Positions 16,727 through 25,676 of a stretch of 64,000 nt of DNA are shown here, piece by piece. The notes under the pieces were generated by a model that did no database searches, was not told the DNA's origin, and saw nothing but the letters and a program-made list of their open reading frames with translations. Position 1 is the stretch's first letter. The number at the start of each line of letters is the position of its first letter. The translations under genes were made by a program, and so were the position numbers. Source of the DNA: Halobaculum sp. MBLA0147 (lineage in GTDB: Archaea; Halobacteriota; Halobacteria; Halobacteriales; Haloferacaceae); contig NZ_JBGKAD010000001.1 in assembly GCF_041361345.1 (NCBI RefSeq), positions 1 through 64,000 on the forward strand, in the 5' to 3' direction.

Positions 16727-17629
16727 ATGCTCAGGACACGCGGTCTCACCAAGCGGTTCGGTGGCCTGACCGCGGTCGACGACGTGGACTTCGAGCTCGG
16801 CGCCGACGAGCTGTGTTCGCTCATCGGTCCGAACGGCGCCGGGAAGACGACCTTCTTCGACCTCCTGACGGGGACGCTCGCCCCGTCCGCGGGTGTCGTC
16901 GAGGTCGCCACGGAGTCCGCGGGGTCGGCCGCGTACGCCGACGGCGGCACCGTCGCCGAGGGGAACGGCGGCGCGACTGCCGAGAGCGACGCGACCGACG
17001 GGCGCGCGACCGACGGCGGCGTGGAAGCGGCGCCCCCGGGAGCCGAGTGGACGGACGTGACGGACGCGGCGCCACACGAGACGGCGGCGATGGGCGTCCA
17101 CCGGTCGTACCAGATCACCAACGTGTTCCCGACGAGTACGGTGTTGGAGAACGTCCGCGTCGCGGCGCAGGCGGCGGGGCCGGACGCGGCCAACGTCTGG
17201 CGCAACGCCGGGCAACTGGACCGCTACCGCGAGGAGGCGGCCGAGATCCTCGACCGGGTCGGGCTCGCCGCGCGGGCACACGAACCCGCGTCGGCGCTGT
17301 CACACGGCGCCAAGCGGAAACTCGAAGTCGCCATCGCGCTGGCGGGCGACCCGGACGTGCTCCTGTTGGACGAGCCGAACGCGGGCGTCTCCTCGGAGAG
17401 CGTCGACGAGATCGTCGCCTTGATCGAGGACGTGGCGACGGATCACGCCGTTCTGCTGGTCGAACACAACATGGACATCGTGATGAACGTCTCCGATCGC
17501 GTCGTCGTCCTCAACCAGGGGTCGGTGATCGCCGACGGACCACCCGAGGCGGTGCGTGGCGACGAGGCGGTCCAACGCGCGTACCTCGGCGGCTACGGCG
17601 AAGACGACGCCGGAGGTGCGTCGCCGTGA
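16727..17629 (+). CDS. livG: ABC transporter ATP-binding protein, LivG-like
   Basis: Cytoplasmic ATPase of the transporter. Walker A is GPNGAGKTTF (residues 32-41), the signature is the variant LSHGAKRKLEV, and Walker B is VLLLDEPNAGV. It has 300 aa, longer than the usual 250-260, because an acidic Ala/Gly/Asp-rich insert of about 50 residues (60-115) interrupts the segment after Walker A. The stop overlaps the next ATPase start (GTGA). The gene symbol indicates family only. Confidence 0.9.
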   Translation: MLRTRGLTKRFGGLTAVDDVDFELGADELCSLIGPNGAGKTTFFDLLTGTLAPSAGVVEVATESAGSAAYADGGTVAEGNGGATAESDATDGRATDGGVEAAPPGAEWTDVTDAAPHETAAMGVHRSYQITNVFPTSTVLENVRVAAQAAGPDAANVWRNAGQLDRYREEAAEILDRVGLAARAHEPASALSHGAKRKLEVAIALAGDPDVLLLDEPNAGVSSESVDEIVALIEDVATDHAVLLVEHNMDIVMNVSDRVVVLNQGSVIADGPPEAVRGDEAVQRAYLGGYGEDDAGGASP

Positions 17630-18363
17630 GCGACGACACTGTGGAAGACACGACGCCGGACGGCGACCCGCTGTTGTCCGTCGACGGCGTCCACAGCTAC
17701 TACGGCGACAGCCACGTCCTCGAAGGGGTCGACCTGGAGGTCCACGAGGGCGAGGTGGTCGCGTTGATCGGGCGCAACGGCGTCGGGAAGACGACGACGC
17801 TGCGGTCGATCCTCCAGCTCACGCCGCCACGCGAGGGGTCGATCACCTACCGCGGGGAGGAACTCGTCGGGCTGGAGACCCACGAGGTCGCAGAACGCGG
17901 TGTCGGGTGGGTCCCCGAGGACCGGCGCGTCTTCTCGCAGTTGACCGTCGCCGAGAACGTCCGGGCGGCCGTGCCGGACGGCGGCGACGTAGAGGAGGCA
18001 CTCGACCGGGTGTACGAGCGGTTCCCGGATCTGGGCGACCGCCAGAACGCGAACGCGGGTGACCTCTCCGGCGGCCAACAGCAGATGCTCGCCGTCGCCC
18101 GCGGGCTGGTCGGCGACAACGACCTGCTGTTGGTGGACGAACCATCCGAGGGACTCGCCCCGATGATCGTCGAGGCGGTCGCGGAGGCGCTGACCGACGC
18201 CGCCGAGGAGGCGACCGTGTTGCTCGTCGAACAGAACCTGCCGCTGGCACTCGACCTGGCGGACCGCTTCTACGTGGTCGATCACGGCACCGTCGTCGAC
18301 AGCGGCGACGCCGACGCGGTGTCGGCCGACTCCGACCGACTCAGGAGGTACCTCTCTGCATGA
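17626..18363 (+). CDS. livF: ABC transporter ATP-binding protein, LivF-like
   Basis: Second ATPase of the transporter, 245 aa. Walker A IGRNGVGKTTTLRS, signature LSGGQQQMLAVARGL and Walker B LLLVDEPSEGLAP are all canonical. The GTG start at 17626 overlaps the livG stop, and its own stop overlaps the livH start (ATGA), so the subunits are translationally coupled. Confidence 0.94.
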   Translation: MSDDTVEDTTPDGDPLLSVDGVHSYYGDSHVLEGVDLEVHEGEVVALIGRNGVGKTTTLRSILQLTPPREGSITYRGEELVGLETHEVAERGVGWVPEDRRVFSQLTVAENVRAAVPDGGDVEEALDRVYERFPDLGDRQNANAGDLSGGQQQMLAVARGLVGDNDLLLVDEPSEGLAPMIVEAVAEALTDAAEEATVLLVEQNLPLALDLADRFYVVDHGTVVDSGDADAVSADSDRLRRYLSA

Positions 18364-19373
18364 CACCACTCACACTCGCGCCGCTGTTGTTGGACGCCGT
18401 CGGCGAGTTCCTGCGCCCGTCGACGCTGGCCGGTATCGCGCTGGAGGGGTTGTCGCTGGCGGCGTTGTACGTGATGATCACCGCCGGGCTGACGCTGATC
18501 TTCGGGCTCATGGGCGTGTTGAACTTCGCCCACGGTGCCCTGACGATGATCGGCGCGTACCTCGGCGGGCTGGTGACGGTGTTGCTCGTCGGCACCGGGG
18601 CGGGCGACCCGCTGCGGTTCGCGGCGTTCTTCCTCGCGGTGTTGGTCACCTTCGGTGCGCTCGCCGCGCTCGGCGGCGCGATGGAGGTGTCGTTGATCCG
18701 GCCGATCTACGACCGCCCGCCGCTGTACCAGATCCTGCTCACCTTCGGGGTGACGCTGATCCTGGAGGAACTCGCGCGGATCGTCCTGCTGTTCTACGGG
18801 ATCCAGCCGATCTCGGACTGGCAGGAGGCACTGAGCACGCGCCCGGCGGTGTTGGGCGAGAGCCTCGCGCTGGGGAGCGTCTCCGTCGACGGACTCGCGC
18901 TGTTCGAGATCCTGTTCGGCGTGCTCACCGTCGCCGGTGTCTGGGCGTTCCTGACACGGACGCGGTACGGGCTGTACGTCCGTGCGGGCAGCGAGGACGG
19001 CGAGATGCTGTCGGCGCTGGGCGTGAACGTCCGACGCGTGTTCACCGTCGTCTTCGCGCTCGGGACCGGACTCGCCGGCGTCGCGGGCGTGTTGTTGGCG
19101 TGGGACGCCAACTGGGCGGCGTCGGTGCCGCTGGCGGCGGAGACGCTGTTGCCGGCGTTCGTCGTCGTCATCGTCGGCGGTCTCGGCACGTTCCGCGGGA
19201 CGGTCGTCGCGGCGCTGCTGGTCGGGCTGACCGACGCGACGATGACGTGGTGGTTCCAGAACCACGTCGCGTTCACCGGGCTGCCGGAGATCACCGTCTT
19301 CCTCGTGTTGGTCGTGATGTTGATCGTGCGTCCACAGGGGCTGTTCGGCGTCTCGGAGGTGGGGGGCCATTAG
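18360..19373 (+). CDS. livH: ABC transporter permease, LivH-like
   Basis: Integral membrane permease of 337 aa with about eight hydrophobic segments. The motif GLTLIFGLMGVLNFAHGALTM (residues 42-62) is the hallmark of LivH/UrtB permeases. It starts at the ATG overlapping the livF stop. Its TAG stop at 19371-19373 overlaps the apparent ATT start of the next permease. Confidence 0.93.
   Translation: MTPLTLAPLLLDAVGEFLRPSTLAGIALEGLSLAALYVMITAGLTLIFGLMGVLNFAHGALTMIGAYLGGLVTVLLVGTGAGDPLRFAAFFLAVLVTFGALAALGGAMEVSLIRPIYDRPPLYQILLTFGVTLILEELARIVLLFYGIQPISDWQEALSTRPAVLGESLALGSVSVDGLALFEILFGVLTVAGVWAFLTRTRYGLYVRAGSEDGEMLSALGVNVRRVFTVVFALGTGLAGVAGVLLAWDANWAASVPLAAETLLPAFVVVIVGGLGTFRGTVVAALLVGLTDATMTWWFQNHVAFTGLPEITVFLVLVVMLIVRPQGLFGVSEVGGH
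19355..19371 (+). promoter_or_regulatory. perfect Shine-Dalgarno with ATT start codon for livM
   Basis: GGAGGTG (19355-19361) is a full match to the 16S anti-SD. After 7 bases comes ATT, overlapping the livH stop as ATTAG. No ATG, GTG or TTG occurs in this frame between the upstream stop at 19321-19323 and the GTG at 19609, yet the frame is continuous and encodes halophile-like residues. Confidence 0.6.
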
Positions 19374-20841
19374 CGACCCCGATCGACCCGGCGACGACGC
19401 GACGGCTGCGCCGGGTGAGGACGGAGCGGCGACTGCGCCGGGTGAGGACGGAGCGGCGACTGCGCCGGACGAGGCCGATCGAGCCGCCACGGACGGCGGG
19501 ACGGCGACCTCGGACGCGGGCGAGGCCGTCGCCAGCGAGTCGGGCGCGGCGGCGATCCTCGACGACGGGACGGAGCCGTGGTACAGACAGTACGCCCGCG
19601 AGCACCGGGTGCACCTGCTGACGATCCTGGCGCTGGCGGCGTACCCACCGCTGTACAAGCTGCTGGTGAACTCGCCGCTCTCGGGTGAGTTCGTCGCCGT
19701 GTTGCCGGAGGTGGAGGCGATGATCGCGGTGTTGTACTTCGGGCTGTTCGCGATGTCGTTCGACTTCATCTCCGGGTACACCGGCTACCTCTCGTTCGGC
19801 CACGCGGCCTTCTACGGGACGGGTGCGTACCTCACCGTCCTCGTCGCGAACGGGAAACTCGCGGTTACCCTCCCGGTGGTCGGGACCGTCCTCGGCTCAC
19901 AGACATCGTTCATGGTGTTGTTGCTGCTCGCGGGGTTGTTCGCGGCGCTGTTGGCACTCGTCATCGGGAGTGTCTCCTTCCGGCTCTCGGGGGTGTACTT
20001 CGCGATGATCACCCTCGGGTTCTCGCAGGTGCTGTACGTGTTCGTCCGCGACTGGGACTTCGTGAGTTCTGCGCCGCGGGACGGCGTCGCCGTCACCGGT
20101 CGCACGAGCGGGTTCCAGATCGGCGTCCCGTTCGTCGACCAACTCAACCTCGCGGTCGGCGTGTTGGCCGGCGACGAGGTGGCGCTGTTGGGCGAGGCGA
20201 TCACGTTCTCGACGACGGACGTGTCCTACTACATGATCGGCGTCGTCGTGCTCGTCTCGTACTTCGTCATGCAGCGACTCGTCCACTCCCCGTTCGGCCG
20301 TGTGATGATCGCCATCCGCGAGAACGAGGAGCGCGCCCGTGCCATCGGCTACGACACGTACCGCTACAAGCTGGGTGCGTTCGCGATCTCCGGGTTCTTC
20401 GGCGGGGTCGCCGGCGCGCTGTTCGCGGCGTTCCGCCGGTCGGTGACGCCGGAGAACGGCTTCTACTTCCTCGTCGCCGGGGACGCGCTGTTGGCGTCGA
20501 TCATCGGCGGCTTCGGCACGCTGGTCGGGCCGCTGTACGGCCGCCTGTTCGACGAGACCGTCCGCGAGTTCCTCTCGAAGTCCGGCTCCGGCGGCGGGCT
20601 GCTCCCGTGGCTACGTGCCACCGTCCCGGAGGGGGTTCTGCAGATGGACCTCGTCGGCGGTGTCACCGTCGCCGAGGCAATCGACACGTTCCTCAACGGC
20701 CACGCAGAGTTGTACGTCGGGATCATGTTCGTCCTGTTCGTGTTGTACGTCCCGAACGGTCTGCTCGGCACGCTGCGTGACCGCGCCGGCGGGACGCTGG
20801 CGACGGCCGGCATCCCCGCGCTCCGGAGGTGGTTCCGGTGA
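19369..20841 (+). CDS. livM: ABC transporter permease, LivM-like, with apparent ATT start
   Basis: Second permease, with about eight to ten hydrophobic segments and the LivM signature FISGYTGYLSFGHAAFYG. The first usual start codon is the GTG at 19609, but that would cut into an in-frame region encoding an acidic Ala/Gly/Asp-rich leader and then EPWYRQYAREHRVHLLT, which runs directly into the first membrane helix. The start is therefore set at ATT 19369 behind a perfect Shine-Dalgarno, giving 490 aa. The leader holds two exact 27-bp in-frame repeats (APGEDGAAT). The stop overlaps the next gene (GTGA). If GTG 19609 is the start, the protein has 410 aa. Confidence 0.8.
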   Translation: MSDPDRPGDDATAAPGEDGAATAPGEDGAATAPDEADRAATDGGTATSDAGEAVASESGAAAILDDGTEPWYRQYAREHRVHLLTILALAAYPPLYKLLVNSPLSGEFVAVLPEVEAMIAVLYFGLFAMSFDFISGYTGYLSFGHAAFYGTGAYLTVLVANGKLAVTLPVVGTVLGSQTSFMVLLLLAGLFAALLALVIGSVSFRLSGVYFAMITLGFSQVLYVFVRDWDFVSSAPRDGVAVTGRTSGFQIGVPFVDQLNLAVGVLAGDEVALLGEAITFSTTDVSYYMIGVVVLVSYFVMQRLVHSPFGRVMIAIRENEERARAIGYDTYRYKLGAFAISGFFGGVAGALFAAFRRSVTPENGFYFLVAGDALLASIIGGFGTLVGPLYGRLFDETVREFLSKSGSGGGLLPWLRATVPEGVLQMDLVGGVTVAEAIDTFLNGHAELYVGIMFVLFVLYVPNGLLGTLRDRAGGTLATAGIPALRRWFR

Positions 20842-21989
20842 GCGACACGACCGACGCAACCGACACGTCCGACGCGACCGGCGGGAGCGACGCGACAGAC
20901 GCGACCGACACGGCCGACGCCGCCGAGCAGCGCACTGGCCGGTCGGTCCACCTGACCGGGTTGGCGACGTACGTCCCCGACGAGACGATCACCGGCGCTG
21001 AGATCGCCGCCCAGAGCGGCATCCCCGAAGACGTAGTGGTCGAGAAGATGGGCGTCCGGGAGAAGCGCGTCTGCCCGCCGGACGACGACCACGTCACGGA
21101 CATGTGCGTGACGGCGGGCGAGCGGGCGCTGGCGGACGCCGACCTCGACGCCTCGGCGCTGGACCTGGTGTTGTTCCACGGCAGCGAGTACAAGGACCAC
21201 GTCGTCTGGTCGGCCGCCGCCGACGTGTGCGAACGCCTCGGCGCGGAGAACGCCTACGCACACGAGTCGTACACACTGTGTGCCGGTGCGCCGATCGCGA
21301 TGCGACACACGGCCGCGCAGCTGCGGATCGGCGACGTGGACCGCGCGCTGCTGGTGACTGCCTCCCGCGAGGAGGATCTAGTCGACTACGAGAACGAGGA
21401 CAGTTCGTTCATGTTCAACTTCGGGTCGGGCGGTGCCGCCGTCGTGTTGGAGGCCGACGGGACGACGGCTCCCGAGGACTCCGACTCGCCACCCGTCGCG
21501 GAGCGGGCGCGGGCGACGGTACGCGCGTCCGCGGCGGAGACGGACGGGAGCTTCGCACACGACGTGGTGATGCCGGCGGGTGGCTCCGTCGAGCCGCCCA
21601 GCGAGGAGACCGTCCGCGAGGGGCGACACACACTCGACGTGCCGGACCCCGACGGGATGAAGGAGCGACTCGCGGACGTGAGCGCGCCGGCGTTCTGCGC
21701 CGTCGCCGACGACGCGCTGGCGGCGTCGGGGTACGACCGCGCGGACCTGGACTTCGTCGCCCTGACCCACATGAAGCGGTCGTTCCACGACTACCTCACC
21801 GACGAACTCGGCGTGGGCGAGGGCCACCACTACCTCGACGAGTACGGGCACGTCCAGAGCGTCGACCAGGCACTCGCCGTCGAGGCGGGGCTCGACGAGG
21901 GGACGCTCTCGGCGGGGGACGTGGTGTTGTTCCTCGCCGCCGGCACGGGGTACACCTGGAGCGCGACCGTGCTGGAGTGGACCGGCTGA
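20838..21989 (+). CDS. KAS III-like thiolase-fold enzyme
   Basis: A 383-aa protein related to 3-oxoacyl-ACP synthase III and HMG-CoA synthase-type condensing enzymes. Residues 1-35 are an Asp/Thr/Ala low-complexity leader. The nucleophile is Cys148 (YTLCAGAP) and a His follows at 311 (ALTHMKR). Where FabH and HMGCS carry the third active-site Asn (YGN), this protein has YGHVQS, His at 338. That suggests an altered reaction, perhaps acyl transfer or thioester hydrolysis without decarboxylative condensation. It is coupled to livM by a GTGA overlap behind GGAGGTGG, so it is functionally tied to the transporter. The substrate is unknown. Confidence 0.75.
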   Translation: MSDTTDATDTSDATGGSDATDATDTADAAEQRTGRSVHLTGLATYVPDETITGAEIAAQSGIPEDVVVEKMGVREKRVCPPDDDHVTDMCVTAGERALADADLDASALDLVLFHGSEYKDHVVWSAAADVCERLGAENAYAHESYTLCAGAPIAMRHTAAQLRIGDVDRALLVTASREEDLVDYENEDSSFMFNFGSGGAAVVLEADGTTAPEDSDSPPVAERARATVRASAAETDGSFAHDVVMPAGGSVEPPSEETVREGRHTLDVPDPDGMKERLADVSAPAFCAVADDALAASGYDRADLDFVALTHMKRSFHDYLTDELGVGEGHHYLDEYGHVQSVDQALAVEAGLDEGTLSAGDVVLFLAAGTGYTWSATVLEWTG

Positions 21990-22100
21990 CGCGTCGCTCT
22001 GGGTGACAGTTCTCCGACGGAGGTGGACCGCTCGACCCTGGCCGGCGACACCCTCGTCGGGCGCGAGCCTTACGACGCCGGCCCACCACCGTCGAGTCGG

Positions 22101-23357
22101 ATGGACACAGACGCCTTCAGCTTCGAGTACACGCCGGCGGCGATCGAGTACGGCCGCGGGCGGGCGGCGGACCTCGGCGACGTGGTCCGGCGACACGGCG
22201 GCGACCGCGCGCTCGTCGTCTGCGGCCACAACACGGGCGCCAACGACGCGTTGATGACGCCGATCGACGAGGGGCTCGGCCAGACACACGTCGACAGCTA
22301 CGTCGGGACGACGCCGGACAAACGCCTCGAGACGGCCGCCGCGGTGGCGGCGCGCGCCGAGGAGACGGACGCCGACGTGTTCGTCCCCGTCGGTGGTGGG
22401 TCGAGTCTCGACGTGGCGACGGTCGCGAGCGTGCTCCGGGCGGGCGACCGGGCGCTCGCCGAGGTACGCGAGACGGTCGCCGAGACGGGCGGAATTCCGC
22501 TGCCCGACGACACGGACCGACTCACGCCGCTCGTGCCGGTGCCGACGACGCTGGCCGGTGCGGACCTCTCGACACTGGCGGGGATCACCGTCGAACTCGA
22601 CGACCGGGTCGTCGCCACCGGCGTCGGCGACCCGGCACTGATGCCGGCGGCGGTGCTGTACGATCCCGCGCTGTTCGAGACGACACCACGGCGCGTGCTC
22701 GCCGGCTCGGCGATGAACGGCTTCGACAAGGCGCTGGAGTCGACGTACGCGGCCAACGGGACACCGCTCACGGACGCGACCGCACGGCGTGCCGTCGCCT
22801 ACCTCGACGACGGGCTGTCGCGGCTGTTCGGAGACGGCGACGAGCCGTCGGCGTCGAGCGACCGGACGGACCGGGACGACGACGCGGACCGGTACGACTC
22901 CGACGCCGTCGACCGCGCCGTCGCGGGGGTCGTCCTCGCACAGTACGGAATCTCGCGCCCGGACGGCACGACGTTGAACGTCCTCCACGCGTTCGGTCAC
23001 GCGCTGCGGGACACCTTCGGGGTCCAGCAGGGTGTCGGCCACGCCGTGATCGCACCGGCGGCGTTGCGTGCGATGACCGACGCGGGTGTCGACCTCGACC
23101 CACTGGTCGACGCCTTCGGCGTGGCGGACGTGACCGCCGTCGTCGAGCGCGTCGAGACGATCCGCGCGGCGCTCGACCTCCCGACGGAGATCCGGACGGT
23201 GACGGCGTTCGACGCCCCCGCGGACGACGAGCGGGTCGCCGCCGCGCTCGACGAGGCCGCCGCGGCGACGGCCGCCGACTCGCTGGCCGCCAACGCGCCA
23301 CCCGCGCTGGATCTCGACGCGGCGACGGCCCGACGCGTCCTCGAGGCCGCTTGGTGA
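22101..23357 (+). CDS. iron-containing alcohol dehydrogenase family protein
   Basis: NAD(P)-dependent group III alcohol dehydrogenase of 418 aa. The nucleotide-binding GGGSSLDVATVA stretch lies near residue 97. The metal ligands appear in the Fe-ADH pattern, with NVLHAFGHALRD and then VGHAVIAPAALRA. An acidic insert near residues 250-270 (SASSDRTDRDDDADRYD) is haloarchaeal. It follows the KAS-like gene by about 110 bases on the same strand, probably as the end of the transporter operon. A short-chain aldehyde, alcohol or hydroxyacid is a reasonable but unproven substrate. Confidence 0.85.
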   Translation: MDTDAFSFEYTPAAIEYGRGRAADLGDVVRRHGGDRALVVCGHNTGANDALMTPIDEGLGQTHVDSYVGTTPDKRLETAAAVAARAEETDADVFVPVGGGSSLDVATVASVLRAGDRALAEVRETVAETGGIPLPDDTDRLTPLVPVPTTLAGADLSTLAGITVELDDRVVATGVGDPALMPAAVLYDPALFETTPRRVLAGSAMNGFDKALESTYAANGTPLTDATARRAVAYLDDGLSRLFGDGDEPSASSDRTDRDDDADRYDSDAVDRAVAGVVLAQYGISRPDGTTLNVLHAFGHALRDTFGVQQGVGHAVIAPAALRAMTDAGVDLDPLVDAFGVADVTAVVERVETIRAALDLPTEIRTVTAFDAPADDERVAAALDEAAAATAADSLAANAPPALDLDAATARRVLEAAW

Positions 23358-23601
23358 CGCGACGGCGTCGCCACGACACGACGAGGGTCGATCGCTGCGA
23401 GGACGGAGCGACCGAGCGTCGTGTCTCGCGGCGACGCGACTGGTCCGCAACCTTTTTTGGAAATGTTACTAGACAGTTGTCGGTACGAATGGGCGACCGG
23501 GTATCCGGAGGTACGTACAGGAGGACAAACAGTTGTTACAACACTTACAACCCTTCTTCCGAGCGGTAGATAGAAACACCGTGACCCCGAGAGAGTCTGA
23601 C

Positions 23602-24792
23602 ATGCGGGAGCGCGCGGAGTCACCGGTCGCTCCGACGAGCGTGCTGTACGTCGACAGCGACGCGGACTTCGCGCAGTTGGTGGAACGGTCGCTGACGCGG
23701 CTCGACCCGACCGTGTCGGTTCGTCACGTCGAGTCGGCAGACGCGGCGTTCGACGCCATCGGGGACAGCGACGACCCCGCGTTCGACTGTGTCGTGTCGG
23801 CGTACACGCTCGCTCGGCGGGACGCGGTGTCGTTCCTGGAGTCGTTCCGCGTCGAGTTTCCGGATCTCCCGTTCGTGTTGTTCACCGGGGCGGGCAGCGA
23901 GTCCGTCGCGGCCGACGCCATCGCCGCGGGAGTCAGCGCGTACGTCCCCGTCAGAGCCGGCGAGAACAACTTCGAGTTGCTCGCCCAGCGAATCTGGTCG
24001 GTGACACAGGGGTACCGAGCCAAACGCCGCGCGGAGGCGACCGCGACGGAGCTGCGACGCGCCTACCAGCGGACGGCGGAGGGTGTCGTGGCACTGGACC
24101 CGGAGGACAGGGTCGTGTTCGCGAACGACCGGTTCGGCGACTACTACGACGTGGACCGCGACCGGATCGCGGGCGAACGACTGTGGCGCGTCGTGCCGTC
24201 GATGGCGGAGACTGTCGTGGAGTCGGCCTGTCGCCGAGTCGGGGAGACGCGCGAACCGGAGACCGTGACTACCGAGGGACCGGAGGGGGTCCCGTCCCGT
24301 GTTCGCGTGTTCCCGGACGAGGACGGTGGCGTGATCTGTTACGTCCACCGGCCGGACGACGAGACGACGCTGAAACGCCGCGACTGTCTGGCGGCCGTCG
24401 CCGACGGCGTCGGGACACCGGCACTGATCGCCGACGGCGACGGGGAGGTCGTCTTCGCCAACGAGGCGGCGACGCGACGACTCGGCGTCACGGCGGACCC
24501 GGGAGACGGCTCCGGTCCGGGGGTCGGTGCCGTCGTCGCGGAACCGGACGCCGACCGGGTGGCGTCGGCGGTCCAGACCGTCGTCGGGCGAGCACGGGGG
24601 GACGGCGGGGTCCGGGGCCACGACGGCCCGTCGCGCCCGGCGGACGGCGGAACGACCGGGTCGCGTGTGGTCGAGACCGTCGGCCTCCCCGGGACCGACA
24701 CGACCGCGGACCTCCGCGTCAAACCGGTGACGGTGTTGACGGACCCCACCGCCTTGATCGTCGTCGCGGGTGTCGACGAGTCCGCGGGGTGA
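23602..24792 (+). CDS. degenerate receiver-PAS domain protein
   Basis: A 396-aa signalling-type protein: receiver-like domain (13-130), first PAS-like domain (about 150-260) and a second PAS-like domain (about 265-380). There is no histidine kinase or DNA-binding domain. The receiver has lost the phospho-acceptor: the usual VVSDY is VVSAY, with Ala at 67. It probably senses or scaffolds rather than being phosphorylated. The ATG at 23602 was chosen; the GTG at 23581 would add seven residues. An A/T-rich promoter region (23451-23570, including CCTTTTTTGG) precedes it. Confidence 0.7.
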   Translation: MRERAESPVAPTSVLYVDSDADFAQLVERSLTRLDPTVSVRHVESADAAFDAIGDSDDPAFDCVVSAYTLARRDAVSFLESFRVEFPDLPFVLFTGAGSESVAADAIAAGVSAYVPVRAGENNFELLAQRIWSVTQGYRAKRRAEATATELRRAYQRTAEGVVALDPEDRVVFANDRFGDYYDVDRDRIAGERLWRVVPSMAETVVESACRRVGETREPETVTTEGPEGVPSRVRVFPDEDGGVICYVHRPDDETTLKRRDCLAAVADGVGTPALIADGDGEVVFANEAATRRLGVTADPGDGSGPGVGAVVAEPDADRVASAVQTVVGRARGDGGVRGHDGPSRPADGGTTGSRVVETVGLPGTDTTADLRVKPVTVLTDPTALIVVAGVDESAG

Positions 24793-24887
24793 CGCGCCTC
24801 TCGGCCGACCCGTGGAGACGTGAACACAACCTCTGCGGAAACACGCCAGGGCGAGCACACTCTCTACGGCCCCACCAGAACGCACGA

Positions 24888-24893
24888 TTTATA
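24888..24893 (+). promoter_or_regulatory. TATA box of the L21e-Rpb4 operon
   Basis: TTTATA lies 31-36 bases before the rpl21e ATG, the spacing expected for a leaderless or near-leaderless haloarchaeal transcript. Confidence 0.65.
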
Positions 24894-24923
24894 CGTGAAC
24901 CCGCAGAATCCCACTGCACGACT

Positions 24924-25217
24924 ATGCCGAACTCCAACGGGCCACTGTCGAAGACGAAGGGGAAGCTGAAGAACGACCCGCGCGACGCCGGGACCTCGCC
25001 GCCACAGCGCGCCATCGCCGAGTTCGAGGAGGGCGAGACCGTCCACCTCGCACTGGACCCGTCCGTCTCGGACGGTCAGTTCCACGCTCGCTTCAACGGC
25101 CGCACCGGGACGGTCGCCGGGACGCAGGGCGACGCCTACAAGGTCGAGATCACGGACGACAGCGTCACGAAGACGATCCTCGCGAAGCCCGCCCACCTCA
25201 AGGCACAGCAGGACTGA
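24924..25217 (+). CDS. rpl21e: 50S ribosomal protein L21e
   Basis: Ribosomal protein of 97 aa with the L21e core ([10 protein letters not shown], then [14 protein letters not shown] and YKVEI). It is followed after 6 bases by the Rpb4 gene, the conserved archaeal order. Here the usual third gene (DUF655) and ksgA do not follow; the next gene is on the opposite strand, so the conserved string is broken at this point. Confidence 0.96.
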   Translation: MPNSNGPLSKTKGKLKNDPRDAGTSPPQRAIAEFEEGETVHLALDPSVSDGQFHARFNGRTGTVAGTQGDAYKVEITDDSVTKTILAKPAHLKAQQD

Positions 25218-25223
25218 CCGCAG

Positions 25224-25580
25224 ATGACGATCTTCAAAGAGACGCTCGACGAGGAGTACCTCACGGTCTCGGAGGCCAAGGAGATCCTCGAGACGGTCGA
25301 GGCGGAGCGTGCGGCCGACGAGGACCGCGAACTCCGCTACGAGCTGGCACGCGCCGTCGAGCACGTCAACACGTTCGCGTTCCTCGAGGCCGAGGAGTCG
25401 CGCGAACTGGTCGAGGAGCTCTCGGAGTTGGAGAAGATCGAGATCGGCACCGCGATCAAGATCGCAGACATCCTCCCGGGCGACCGGACGGAACTCCGCT
25501 CGGTGTTCGCCAACGAGCGGTACGCGATGTCCGGCGACGAACTCGACGACGTGTTGAACGTCGTCGCGAAGTACGCCTGA
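25224..25580 (+). CDS. rpoF: DNA-directed RNA polymerase subunit Rpo4 (RpoF)
   Basis: Archaeal Rpb4 homologue, which forms the polymerase stalk with Rpo7. It is 118 aa, with the typical YLTVSEAKEILE N-terminal segment and a C-terminal HRDC-like helical bundle (ADILPGDRTELRSVFA). It is translated from the rpl21e transcript. Confidence 0.95.
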   Translation: MTIFKETLDEEYLTVSEAKEILETVEAERAADEDRELRYELARAVEHVNTFAFLEAEESRELVEELSELEKIEIGTAIKIADILPGDRTELRSVFANERYAMSGDELDDVLNVVAKYA

Positions 25581-25676
25581 GCCGACGGCGGTCCCGTCGA
25601 CTCGACGCCGTCTCACTGCCGCCGACACTGGACGGCGTCCGTCGCGACCCCGCTCTCACGAGTGGCTCTCGTGTGA

